Assembly: GCF_003315595.1 (NCBI RefSeq)
Contig: NZ_QNQU01000003.1
Span: 1-64,000, forward strand
Length of the DNA: 64,000 nucleotides
Reading direction: 5' to 3'
Source of the DNA: Pedobacter miscanthi
GTDB taxonomy: Bacteria; Bacteroidota; Bacteroidia; Sphingobacteriales; Sphingobacteriaceae
A program made the position numbers and the translations under genes. Of the stretch, positions 24,400 to 35,900 are shown in pieces. The notes under the pieces are model-generated. The model ran no database searches. It saw only the letters and a program-made list of their open reading frames with translations, and was not told where the DNA came from. Within the stretch, counting starts at the first letter, position 1, and each line of letters starts with the position of its first letter.

Positions 24400-26919
24400 A
24401 TGGATACCAGACGGGAGTTTCTCCGCAAATCTTTGTTACTTTCAGGTGCAACAGGCTTAGCTACTGTAATGCCATCATCAATTCAACGTGCATTGGCTAT
24501 TGATCCGGTTGCCGGCAGTACCTTTCTGGATGCCGAACACGTGGTGATTTTAATGCAGGAAAACCGTTCCTTCGATCATACTTTTGGTACTTTGCAGGGT
24601 GTGCGCGGATTTAACGATCCAAGGGCTATAACGCTTCCTAACCAAAAACCTGTATGGTTCCAAACTGATGCCACAGGAAATACTTATGCACCTTTCCGTT
24701 TAAATATTAAAGATACCAAGGTAACGTGGATGGGTTCTTTGCCCCACTCGCGCGCCAGTCAGGTTGATGCCAATAACGGGGGCAAATACGACCAATGGCT
24801 TACTGCGAAAAAATCGGGCAATAAAAGTTACGCGCACATGCCGCTTACTTTGGGCCATTACACCCGCGAAGATCTCCCTTTCAATTATGCTTTGGCCGAT
24901 GCCTTTACCGTTTGCGATCAGAATTTTTGCTCGGCAATGACCAGCACTACGCCAAACCGCTCGTTCTTCTGGACAGGAAAAATCACCCATGATGAAAATG
25001 GAATTCCGAAGGCGAATATCCGGAACGATGATTTTGCTTATGGAAAACAGCCCTGGAAAACTTTTCCTGAGCTATTGGAAGAAAACAAAATTGCCTGGAA
25101 ATTTTACCAGAACGAAACCAGCTGTGGCGGTGGTTTTAAAGGAGAAGAACGGGCCTGGTTGGCCAATTTTGGTTGTAACCTGTTAGAATTTTTTAAAGCT
25201 TATAACGTAAAGTTTAAAGATAAATATGTAGAAAACCTGCAGAAACTGGTTGATACTTTGCCGGCCGAAATTAACAAACTGCAGGAGGCGAGTCCATCCA
25301 GTGATGCTGCTGCCAAGAAAATCCAAAGTGACCTTAAAAATAAAATGAAAGCGCTGGATGATGCGGCATCTGAGCTGGAGCAATGGAGCAGGAAAAACTT
25401 CGATAAACTTTCCAATCAGGAAAAAAGTTTGTTCTACAACGCTTTTGTGGTCAATCAGAATGATCCCGATTACAGGAGTATTTCTACCATTAAATACGAC
25501 GACAACGGACAAAGTCGTGAAGCAACCGTACCAAAAGGAGATGTGCTGCACCAGTTCAGGGCTGATGTAAATGGCGGTAAACTGCCAACGGTTTCGTGGC
25601 TTGCCGGATCGCAGAACTTTTCTGATCATCCAAGTGCCCCGTGGTATGGTGCATGGTACATTTCGGAGGTAATGGACATTCTGACTAAAAATCCTGAGGT
25701 GTGGAAAAAAACGATTTTCATTGTTACCTACGATGAGAATGATGGTTATTACGACCATGTTCCGCCATATTCAATACCAGATGAAAATAAACCAGAAACC
25801 GGAAAAGTTTCGAAAGGAATTGATACCGAAATTGAGCATGTGCGTTTAGCCAACGAGCTTAAACAAGGCGTGCCCGAAAAAGGAGCAAGGGAAGCACCAA
25901 TTGGTTTGGGTTTCCGTGTACCAATGTTAATTGCTTCGCCGTGGAGCCGCGGCGGTAAAGTTTGTTCGCAGCTTTTTGAGCATACATCTACCTTACAGTT
26001 TTTAGAGGAGTTTGTAAACAAAAAATATAAAAAGAATATCCGTCTGGAAAACATCAGCGAGTGGCGTAGAACCATTTCAGGTAATTTAACTTCTGCATTT
26101 ACCCCTTTCGACCCCAATTCGGAAAAATTACCTTTTTTAAACCGCGATACATTTGTAGAAAAGATTTTCAGCGCTAAATTTAAAGAAGAACCAAAAGGTT
26201 TTAAGGCCATTTCCGATCAGGAAATCAGTGGTTCAAATGTACCGGGTTTAATGTCGCAACAGGAAAAAGGCATACGGAAATCTAGTGCCCTGCCATACCA
26301 GTTAGCTGCGCATGGTTTATTTGATCATAATAAAAAAGTTTTTCAGATCAGCATGTCTGCAAGTAATCAGTTATTTGGCGCTCAGGCTATGGGTTCGCCT
26401 TTCACTGTGTATGCACCGGTAAAATTTAAAACAGATGGCGGTAAAGAAGAAATCTGCAGAAACTGGTCCTTTGCCGTTAAAGTTAACGACGAACTGCGAT
26501 ACGACTGGCCAGTTAATGCTTTCGAAGGAAATAAATACCACCTGCGTTTAAACGGTCCGAATGGTTTTTACCGCGAATTTATCGGCTCTGCCAATGATCC
26601 GTTATTAACCATCACCGCTGATACCGACTTAAACCGTTTAACCAAAGCAGCAACAGGAAATTTAAAGCTAACGGTTAAAAACAATGGTAAAAGTACCATC
26701 AAAATCAACCTGAACGATCTCGGTTATAAAAACAACAATCAGCAAAAAAGCATTGCTCCAAACACAGAAGCAATTATTATACTCGATCTCAAAACAAGTT
26801 ACGGCTGGTACGATTTCGAAGTGAAAAGTGATGCAGATGCTTTATTTGCGCAACGTTTTGCAGGGAGGGTAGAAACAGGTAAAGAAAGTTATACCGATCC
26901 GGTTATGGGCAAAGTATAA
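24400..26919 (+). CDS. phosphocholine-specific phospholipase C, Tat-exported
   Basis: An 839-aa protein of the non-hemolytic phospholipase C/acid phosphatase (phosphoesterase) family. A Tat signal (MDTRREFLRKSLLLSGATGL with twin Arg) is followed by the catalytic domain, which has ILMQENRSFDHTFG near residue 50 and SAMTSTTPNRSFFWTG near 180. The C-terminal part, from ~640, contains the duplicated beta-sandwich domains found in these enzymes (FTVYAPVKF, YREFIGSANDPLLT). It would release phosphocholine or other head groups from lipids outside the inner membrane. The two tatA genes 3.4 kb upstream suit its export. The upstream region has spaced TTAAC repeats, but no confirmed operator. Confidence 0.9.
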   Translation: MDTRREFLRKSLLLSGATGLATVMPSSIQRALAIDPVAGSTFLDAEHVVILMQENRSFDHTFGTLQGVRGFNDPRAITLPNQKPVWFQTDATGNTYAPFRLNIKDTKVTWMGSLPHSRASQVDANNGGKYDQWLTAKKSGNKSYAHMPLTLGHYTREDLPFNYALADAFTVCDQNFCSAMTSTTPNRSFFWTGKITHDENGIPKANIRNDDFAYGKQPWKTFPELLEENKIAWKFYQNETSCGGGFKGEERAWLANFGCNLLEFFKAYNVKFKDKYVENLQKLVDTLPAEINKLQEASPSSDAAAKKIQSDLKNKMKALDDAASELEQWSRKNFDKLSNQEKSLFYNAFVVNQNDPDYRSISTIKYDDNGQSREATVPKGDVLHQFRADVNGGKLPTVSWLAGSQNFSDHPSAPWYGAWYISEVMDILTKNPEVWKKTIFIVTYDENDGYYDHVPPYSIPDENKPETGKVSKGIDTEIEHVRLANELKQGVPEKGAREAPIGLGFRVPMLIASPWSRGGKVCSQLFEHTSTLQFLEEFVNKKYKKNIRLENISEWRRTISGNLTSAFTPFDPNSEKLPFLNRDTFVEKIFSAKFKEEPKGFKAISDQEISGSNVPGLMSQQEKGIRKSSALPYQLAAHGLFDHNKKVFQISMSASNQLFGAQAMGSPFTVYAPVKFKTDGGKEEICRNWSFAVKVNDELRYDWPVNAFEGNKYHLRLNGPNGFYREFIGSANDPLLTITADTDLNRLTKAATGNLKLTVKNNGKSTIKINLNDLGYKNNNQQKSIAPNTEAIIILDLKTSYGWYDFEVKSDADALFAQRFAGRVETGKESYTDPVMGKV

Positions 26920-27009
26920 GCCTTTTAAAGCTTTCGTTGGGGGAGCCGTTTAGTTCTTATTTAACTTTTTTTGAAAGGCTTTTTATTTTAAGCCTCATAA
27001 AAAGAATTG

Positions 27010-27017
27010 TACCTTTG
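27010..27017 (+). promoter_or_regulatory. -7 promoter box of maeB
   Basis: TACCTTTG, followed by C, is an exact TAnnTTTG match 23 nt before the maeB start. The -33 element is poor. Confidence 0.5.
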
Positions 27018-27040
27018 CACCGTCACTAATAAGTTACTTA

Positions 27041-29359
27041 ATGAGTAATACGAATAGAAAGCAAGATGCGTTGGATTACCACTCGCAGGGGCGTCCGGGA
27101 AAGATACAGGTAGTACCCACAAAACCAACAACCTCACAAAGGGATTTAACTTTAGCATACTCTCCGGGAGTTGCAGAGCCCTGTTTAAAAATAGCAAACA
27201 ACAAAGAAGATGTTTATAAATATACCGCCAAAGGTAATTTAGTTGCAGTAATCAGTAATGGAACGGCCGTTTTAGGTCTTGGTAATATCGGCCCCGAAGC
27301 CGGTAAACCCGTAATGGAAGGTAAAGGCCTTTTATTTAAAATATTCTCGGATATCGATGTATTCGATTTAGAGCTTGATACCGAAAATGTTGATGATTTT
27401 GTTAAAATCGTTAAAGCATTGGAGCCAACTTTCGGGGGGATCAACCTCGAAGATATCAAGGCCCCGGAATGTTTCGAAATCGAGCGCCGTTTAAAACAGG
27501 AAATGAATATCCCTGTAATGCATGATGATCAGCATGGAACAGCCATTATTTCTGGTGCAGCTTTATTAAATGCCTGCGAAATCCAGAAAAAGAAAATTGA
27601 TAAAATACAGGTTGTGGTAAGTGGCGCTGGCGCTGCAGCGGTTTCCTGCTCAAAAATGTACCTGAGTTTAGGGGTTAAAAAAGAAAACCTGGTGATGTTC
27701 GATATCAATGGTTTAATTGATATCCACCGTACCGACCTTGACGATATCCGTATGGGTTTCGCTACTACCAGAAAAATTGCCAATATCGGCGAAGCGATGA
27801 AAGGTGCAGATGTTTTTATCGGACTTTCGGCAGCAAATGTAATTTCGCCTGAGATGTTAACCGGCATGGCCAAAAACCCGATTGTGTTTGCCATGGCCAA
27901 TCCAGATCCCGAAATTGCCTACGAACTGGCCATTAAAACCCGTAAAGATCTCATTATGGCTACCGGCCGTTCTGATTATCCCAACCAGGTGAACAACGTA
28001 TTGGGTTTCCCGTATATTTTCCGTGGAGCATTGGATGTTAGGGCAACCAGCATTAACGAAGCCATGAAAATTGCTGCGGTTAAAGCCATTGCCGAATTGG
28101 CTAAAAAATCGGTTCCGGAGGCGGTTAACTTGGCCTACAACGCACGTAACCTAAAATTCGGTAAAGATTATATCATTCCTAAACCGGTAGATTTCAGGTT
28201 GATTACCGAGGTTTCTACCGCAGTGGCAAAAGCTGCCATAGAAAGTGGTGTGGCCAGAAAAATCATCACCGATTGGGATGCCTATAACGAAGAATTAAGA
28301 AAGCGTTTAGGTTTGGATGATGCCATTATGAGGGCTGTAACCACCAAAGCAAAAATGGCTCCTAAACGTGTGGTATTTGCAGAGGCTGATAACTACAAAA
28401 TCTTAAAAGCCGCCCAGATTGTAAAAGACGATAATATCGCTATTCCGATCCTTTTGGGTAATAAAGATAAAATTCAGGCCATTATTGATGAGCATGCTTT
28501 AGAACTGGAAGGTGTCGAAATTATCGACCAGATGCAAAATCCGGATAAAACCAAACAGTACGCCGAGGCACTTTTCAATAAGCGTCAGCGTAAAGGGGTT
28601 TCTTCTATGCGCGATGCGACTAAACTACTGAGAGACCGTAACTACTACGGTGCATCGATGGTAGAATTTGGGGAGGCCGATGCCATGATTTCAGGCCTGA
28701 CCAAAAATTATGCAGCCACCATTAAACCTGCGCTACAGGTAATTGGTGTTAAACCGGGTGTAAAGCGTGTAGCAGGCATGTACATGATGATGACTAAAAA
28801 AGGTCCGGTTTTCTTTGGCGATACAACCGTAAACGTTGATCCAACAGCCGAAGAATTGGTAGATATTACCTTATTGATTGATAAATCGGTAAAACAGTTT
28901 AATATCAAGCCACGCATTGCACTTTTATCTTATTCTAATTTTGGTTCGAACGATGGCGTAACCCCGAATAAAGTAAGGGAAACCGTTAACCTGCTTCATA
29001 AAAACCACCCCGAAATTGTGGTTGATGGTGAGATGCAGGGAAATTTTGCCATTAATAACGAATTGTTAAAAGATAATTTCCCTTTTAGTACATTAGCTGA
29101 TGCTCCGGCAAATACGTTGGTATTTCCAAATCTGGAGTCGGGCAATATTGCATACAAATTGTTACAAGAGCTTGGTGGCGCAGAAGCAGTTGGTCCAATC
29201 CTTTTAGGCTTGAATAAACCTGTTCATATTGTTCAATTAGGCAGTTCGGTACGCGAAATTGTAAATATGGTTACCATTGCTGTTGTAGATGTTCAGGCAA
29301 AAGAAGAAATTGAAACATCAAAACGAAAAGGTATATTTGGAAAAACAACTAAAAAGTAG
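27041..29359 (+). CDS. maeB: NADP-dependent malic enzyme with C-terminal phosphotransacetylase-like domain
   Basis: A 772-aa two-domain protein. Residues ~10-430 form the malic enzyme ([12 protein letters not shown], the [18 protein letters not shown] metal and substrate site, and the Rossmann [13 protein letters not shown]). Residues ~440-765 form a phosphate acetyltransferase-like domain ([32 protein letters not shown]). It oxidatively decarboxylates malate to pyruvate. The PTA-like domain is thought to be regulatory, responding to acetyl-CoA, in MaeB proteins. It is followed 6 nt later by ruvA, and the maeB-ruvA-sprA-gcvH block is a recurrent arrangement in Bacteroidota. Confidence 0.95.
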   Translation: MSNTNRKQDALDYHSQGRPGKIQVVPTKPTTSQRDLTLAYSPGVAEPCLKIANNKEDVYKYTAKGNLVAVISNGTAVLGLGNIGPEAGKPVMEGKGLLFKIFSDIDVFDLELDTENVDDFVKIVKALEPTFGGINLEDIKAPECFEIERRLKQEMNIPVMHDDQHGTAIISGAALLNACEIQKKKIDKIQVVVSGAGAAAVSCSKMYLSLGVKKENLVMFDINGLIDIHRTDLDDIRMGFATTRKIANIGEAMKGADVFIGLSAANVISPEMLTGMAKNPIVFAMANPDPEIAYELAIKTRKDLIMATGRSDYPNQVNNVLGFPYIFRGALDVRATSINEAMKIAAVKAIAELAKKSVPEAVNLAYNARNLKFGKDYIIPKPVDFRLITEVSTAVAKAAIESGVARKIITDWDAYNEELRKRLGLDDAIMRAVTTKAKMAPKRVVFAEADNYKILKAAQIVKDDNIAIPILLGNKDKIQAIIDEHALELEGVEIIDQMQNPDKTKQYAEALFNKRQRKGVSSMRDATKLLRDRNYYGASMVEFGEADAMISGLTKNYAATIKPALQVIGVKPGVKRVAGMYMMMTKKGPVFFGDTTVNVDPTAEELVDITLLIDKSVKQFNIKPRIALLSYSNFGSNDGVTPNKVRETVNLLHKNHPEIVVDGEMQGNFAINNELLKDNFPFSTLADAPANTLVFPNLESGNIAYKLLQELGGAEAVGPILLGLNKPVHIVQLGSSVREIVNMVTIAVVDVQAKEEIETSKRKGIFGKTTKK

Positions 29360-29365
29360 AATTGC

Positions 29366-29950
29366 ATGTACGCCTATATTGATGGTAAATTGACATTCAA
29401 AAACCCAGCTTATGTTGTGGTTGAAGCCGGAGGTATAGGCTACCATATCAACATTTCTTTAAATACATACAGCGCTTTGGGCGATGCAGAAAGGTGTAAA
29501 CTCTACACTTGGCTGCATGTAAAAGAAGATGCACACACACTATACGGCTTCGCTGATGAGGGCGAACGCCGTTTATTTTTACACCTAATATCGGTATCGG
29601 GCATTGGACCAAACACAGGCAGGATGATTTTATCGTCTATCACACCTGTAGAAATCCAGACCGCAATTGTTAAAGCAGATTTACCTCTTATTCAAAGAAT
29701 TAAGGGCCTTGGTGCAAAAACCGCACAACGCCTGGTTTTAGAATTACAGGATAAACTGAAAAAAGAAGGGGCAGATTCATTAATTTCTATGCCTCAACAC
29801 AATACTGTTAAAGATGAAGCGTTATCAGCATTGGTAATGCTCGGATTCGCCAAACAAACCGCCGAAAAAACTATAGACCAGATTTTAAAAGTGACAGAGG
29901 GAACACTTTCGGTAGAGCAACTAATTAAACAAGCTTTAAAAACCTTATAG
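29366..29950 (+). CDS. ruvA: Holliday junction branch migration protein RuvA
   Basis: RuvA tetramers bind four-way junctions and load the RuvB motor. The 194-aa protein has the N-terminal OB domain (MYAYIDGKLTFKNPAYVVVE), two helix-hairpin-helix motifs (HLISVSGIGPNTGRMIL and IQRIKGLGAKTAQRLVLEL) and the C-terminal RuvB-binding three-helix domain (DEALSALVMLGFAKQTAEKT). It is closely spaced with maeB (6 nt) and sprA (11 nt), so it is probably co-transcribed. Confidence 0.96.
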   Translation: MYAYIDGKLTFKNPAYVVVEAGGIGYHINISLNTYSALGDAERCKLYTWLHVKEDAHTLYGFADEGERRLFLHLISVSGIGPNTGRMILSSITPVEIQTAIVKADLPLIQRIKGLGAKTAQRLVLELQDKLKKEGADSLISMPQHNTVKDEALSALVMLGFAKQTAEKTIDQILKVTEGTLSVEQLIKQALKTL

Positions 29951-29961
29951 AACCACTGCCT

Positions 29962-32900
29962 TTGAAGAGAATATCTACATTTCTGTTTCTCATCTCACTT
30001 TTTCTAATTGCTTCTCAAAACGCTTTCTCACAAGTAGTTCCAAGCAAAGCGGATACTATTGCCCCGAAAAATAACTTCGGTTTAAAAGAAAAAGAACGCC
30101 TGGGCCTTAGTCCGGCGGTTAATCCATTTTACCCTGCGCCAAATAATTTAAAGCGCGTGGTAGAATACGATGCCAAAAACAAACGTTATATCGTTAAAGA
30201 ACTCATCGGAGAAAAATTTGTTTTAAATACCCAGTATTTAACCATTGATGAATATCAGCGTCTGGTTAACAGTGAGATTAAGCGTGGTAACTGGCGCAGC
30301 ATTTCAAACGCCGAAGTAAGCGATTACCGCAGTACAGGTATTATTCCGCAGATCCAGGTAAACAGTAAAGCTTTCGAAAAACTATTTGGCGGTACAACCA
30401 TTGATATTCAGCCACGTGGGGAAGCAGAGCTTACTTTTTTAGGCCGGATCAATAAAAATGAAAACCCGCTTTTTAACGAAAGGCAAAGGGTGCAGACCAA
30501 TTTCGATTTTAACCAGAGAATCCAGATGGACCTGGTTGGAAACATCGGAACGAAATTGAAAATCAAAAGTAATTACAATACAGAAGCACAGTTCGATTTC
30601 GAAAACCAGATTAAACTTGATTATACCGGCGGGCCGGATGATATCATCCAGAAAATTGAAGCGGGTAACGTAAGTTTACCTTTAAATACCTCGTTAATTA
30701 CCGGTACACAGGCACTTTTCGGTATCAAAACCCAGTTAAAATTTGGCCGTTTAAATGTAACCAGTGTTTATACCCAGCAAAAATCGCAATCGAGGGAAAT
30801 TAAAATTACTAACGGTGCGCAGCAGAATACCACAACCGTAAATATCGACAGTTACGAGGCTAATAAACACTATTTCCTATCGCAATATTTCAGGAACAAT
30901 TACAATAAAAACCTGGCCAACGCACCGATTATTACCTCACCTATCCAGATTACCAAAATAGAGGTATGGATTACAAACAAAGCAGGTAACACAACCGATT
31001 CGAGGGATGTACTGGGTTTAATGGATTTGGGCGAAAATGCCCCTTTTAACAATAATTTGCTCACGGGCGGAACTTCGGGTCTTCCTGCAGGAACCACCGC
31101 AACAGGTTTTCCTCAACAATCAAATAACTTAATTTCACAGTTAAATGCTTATCAGGGCGGGGCGATTAGGCAAACCAATTCTAATGCAGTTTTGTCTTTC
31201 TTCCAAACTACACCTGCTAACAGCAGTAATACCGATAACTTTGCTAAACTGATTTACGCCCGTAAACTTACCGAGCGCGAATTTACCTTTCAGCCGCAAT
31301 TGGGGTATGTTTCATTAAACAACCCGTTAAATGCCGATGAGGTTTTGGCTGTGGCTTACCGCTATACCTATAATGGTGTGGAATACCAGGTGGGTGAGTT
31401 TTCTACCGATATCCCTTTTGATGCGGCAAACCCAAAGGTACTTTATGCCAAATTATTAAAGAACGAAACTACAAAAATCCAATTGCCCACCTGGGATCTG
31501 ATGATGAAAAACATCTATTCGATAGGTGGATACCAGATCAGCAGTCAGAATTTTAAACTTGATATTTACCGCATTGATAACGAAACCGGCGTTGATAACC
31601 CGGTAATGACCGAGGGGCAGAATACTGCAAATAAACAATGGATTGCCCTGACCGAGTTTGACCGTTTAAACCAGCAGAATGAACGGAGGCCTGATGGAGT
31701 TTTCGACTTTGTTGCTGCCAATAATGCTTTTGGTTCTTACTCTACCGCGAGTAATGCCAACCAGGCCAGTATGTTCGGGGTGGGGAGCAACGGACAAACT
31801 TCGCTGATAACCAATACCAATTCGGGTTATATTACCATCGATCCGGCAAACGGAAGGATTATTTTTCCGGTAATCGAACCTTTTGGTAAAGATTTGGCTG
31901 CAAGGTTTTTACCGAGTGAGCAGGCATTAATCAATAAATATACTTTTACCGCACTTTACGATTCTACCCAAACCATCGCCAAACAATTGTTCCAGAACCA
32001 GAACAGGTATGTGATTAAGGTAAACTATCAGTCAGATATTTCTTCAGAATTTAGCTTAAATGCCATTAACGTTCCAGAGGGATCGGTAAAGGTTTTCGCC
32101 GGAACCATGCCGTTAACGGAAGGTGTCGATTTTACCGTCGATTACCAGGGTGGCCGTGTGAGTATTATCAACCAGGCACTTTTAATTTCTGGTCAGCCGA
32201 TCAGGATTACTACTGAAAATAATGAACTTTTTGGTTTGCAGCAGCGTTCACTTTTCGGAACCCGTTTAGATTATCGCGTTAACAATAAGCTAAACCTTGG
32301 GGGTACTATTATGAACCTTACCGAGAAACCTTTAACCCAAAAGGTAAATCTTGGTGAAGAACCGATTTCGAATACCATCTGGGGAGCCGATATCAATTAT
32401 AGCTCGCCTTCACGATTTTTAACCAAACTGGTTGATAAACTCCCGTTCATTTCAACCAAAGCACCATCAAGTGTAACCTTTTACGGTGAGTTTGCCCAAC
32501 TGATCCCGGGTCATCCGAGGGCATTAAATTTTGCCGGAAGTAAAAACGGAGTTAGTTATCTCGACGATTTCGAAGCATCGAGATCGGTGATTGATTTAAA
32601 GAGTGCCATTGCCTGGCAGCTTTCGGGCACGCCGCAACTTTTTCCCGAGTCGGATAGGTCTAACGATTTATCTTATGGCTTTAACCGTGCAAGAATTGCT
32701 TTCTATAATATCGATCCTACCTTTTATAATTCTGCCGCATCAACTACTCCTGCCAATATCAGGGGAAACAGAAACGAACTTTCTAATCATTATGTAAGGG
32801 AAGTAATTGAGCAGGAGGTTTTCCCGTTTAAAGAAACAGCCACCGGACAGGCACTGAATATTACAACACTTGATGTGGCTTACTATCCTACAGTAAGGGG

Positions 32901-35900
32901 ACCATATAACTATCGTACAACCGATTTCAGACCCGACGGATCTTTATTGCAGCCTAAAAATAGCTGGGGTGGTTTCCAGCGGAAAATTGAAACCAACGAT
33001 TTCGAAGCCCTGAATGTTGGCTTTATCGAGTTTTGGGTGTTGGATCCATTTATCTATAAGCCAAATTCTGCCGGTGGTGATATGTATTTCAACCTGGGTA
33101 ATATCTCTGAAGATATCCTTAAAGATGGAAGAAAATCATTGGAAAACGGTTTGCCGGCAACCAACGATCCAACTAAATACGATGAAACCGCCTGGGGCCG
33201 GGTACCTAAATTGCAGCCGGTTGTACAGGCTTTCGATAACAATCCCGATTCGCGCCGTGCACAGGATGTGGGTTTGGATGGACTATCGGATGCAGATGAA
33301 AAAACAAAATTTGCTGCGGCGATTACGCAAATCAAAGGACAGTTAAACGCTACTGCTGCTGCCGCAATTGATGCCGATCCATCGTCAGATAATTATGCTT
33401 ATTTCAGAGGCCCGGCTTTAGACCAGATCAACGCCGGTATCCTTAAACGTTACGAAAAATATAACGGAACAGAGGGTAACTCAAAAACCTCACAACAATC
33501 GCAGGCAGAACTGGGGCTCGAAAATTCGGCATCTACTTCGTTGCCTGATGGCGAGGATATCAACCGCGATAACAACATGACCCAAAGCGATGAATACTTT
33601 CAGTACAAAGTTTCTATGCGTCCGGGTGATTTAAATGTTGGACAGAACTTTATTACTGATAAAGTTACCTCGCAGGTAAAACTGGCTAACGGAAATACAC
33701 AGGCCGTTACCTGGTACCAGTTCAGGATTCCGATTGGTCAATACCAGGATCGTGTTGGCGGTATCCAGGATTTTAAATCGATCCGTTTCTTCAGAATGTT
33801 TATGACCAATTTTGCAGATACAGCGGTATTGCGTTTTGCAAAATTACAACTCATCCGTGGAGAGTGGAGGGAGTACAATGCTTCTAACCTTGCTGCACAG
33901 GTAATCGTCGACCCATCTTTACCGGCACTTACACCAGATAATTCGACCATTGAAGTATCGACCGTAAATATTGAAGAAAATGGTAAACGTTCCCCTATCC
34001 CTTATGTTACCCCTCCGGGAATTTTGCGTGAGCGTGATTACAGCAACTACCGTGGCGATACCAGGCTGAACGAGCAATCGTTATCGGTTACCGTTAAATC
34101 ATTAAGGGATGGTTATGGCAGGGCAGCATTTAAAACGGCCTATAGCGATTTTAGGTCTTATAAACACCTGGAAATGTTTGTCCACGCTGAGGCGGTGAAC
34201 AACCAGGTATTGAATAATAATGATGTTGCTGCCTTTTTGAGGATCGGAACGGATAACCAGGATAACTATTACGAATATGTAATGCCGCTAAAGGTAACCA
34301 ATCCGGGCACCAGCGATCCTGATGCGATTTGGCCCGAAGCCAACAGGATGGATATCGAGTTAACCCTTTTCCAAAATGCAAAACTGGCCCGTAATGTAGC
34401 TAAACAGGCTAACGGACAACCATGGCCAATAAATGTTCCATTTACCTATACCGATGGCGAACGAACCATTGTGGTAAAAGGTCAGCCTGATATGAGCAAG
34501 GTAAGGGTTTATATGGTAGGTATTAAAAATCCGTTGCGCGCTGCAACCGATGAAGGTATCCGTGATGATGGTCAGGATAAAAGTGCATTGGTTTGGTTCA
34601 ACGAGTTAAGGTTAACTGAGTTTGATGAGAAAGGTGGCTGGGCTGCAACAGGAAGATTGAATTTAAAACTGGCTGATTTTGCCGATGTCAATATATCAGG
34701 CAGTAAATCAACAGTTGGTTTCGGTTCTATCGATTCGAAAGTGAGTGAAAGAAACCGTGCCGATAATGTACTGCTTGATGTTTCTTCATCAGTAGAACTG
34801 GGTAAATTCCTTCCACAGAAATCGGGCGTAAAAATTCCGATGTTCGTCAATTATTCGAAGCAGGTTTCTACGCCTCAGTATAATCCGCGGACACCGGATA
34901 TCGAACTGAAAAATGCTTTAGAGCAATCAACCAAAGCCCAGAAAGATTCGATCCTGAATTTTGCGCAGGATTATACCGTAAGAAGGGGTATCAACTTTAC
35001 CAATGTAAGGAAAGACCGGGTAAACAATAGTAAACCGGTTCACTTGTGGGATATCGAAAATTTCTCTGCAAGTTATGCGTATACGCAATATAATCACCGC
35101 GATTTTATTAATCAGAGCAGTTTACAAAATACATACCGGGCATCTTTACAGTATAGCTATTCTAAAGAGGCTAAAACCATAGCGCCGTTCGAAAAAATCA
35201 TCAAATCGAACATGCTTGCTTTGCTAAAGGATTTCAACTTTAGTATTTTCCCGAGTGCAATTAATTTCAGGATTGATGTAGACCGTTTGTACTCTGAAAA
35301 TACATTAAGAAATAATGATCCGAACAATACCATCGGACTTTATAGCAGCGGTTATGGAACCACCTTTAATAAAAACTTTACCATGAGCAGGGTTTATGGT
35401 ATTGCATGGAACCTAACCCGCTCGTTACAGCTTGATTTTAATGCCACAAACTATTCGATCATCGACGAACCGGACGGAAGGATTGAAGGTTTAAAACGCG
35501 ATACCGTTTGGGAGAATTTAAAACGTTTGGGCCGTACCACCGATTATAACCACAATTTAAACGTAACCTATAACCTGCCGATCGATAAAATTCCGGGTTT
35601 AAACTGGGTTTCGGTAAAAACACGTTACGGCACCAACTTTAACTGGCAAACCGAACCGCTTTCTACCCTTCGCGATCCTAATATTAATTTGGGAAATACC
35701 ATTCAGAACAGCAGAACCGTTCAGATCAATCCTACCTTAACCCTAACCACACTTTACAATAAGTTTGGTTTTATCAGGAATGCGGGCAATGATCAGGATG
35801 GAGGTGGAGCCAAGAAGTTTTTCATTAACCTCTTAACCAGTTTAAAAAATGTGAATGCCAGTTTTGTACAAACAAAGGGTATTTTCTTGCCGGGCTACAT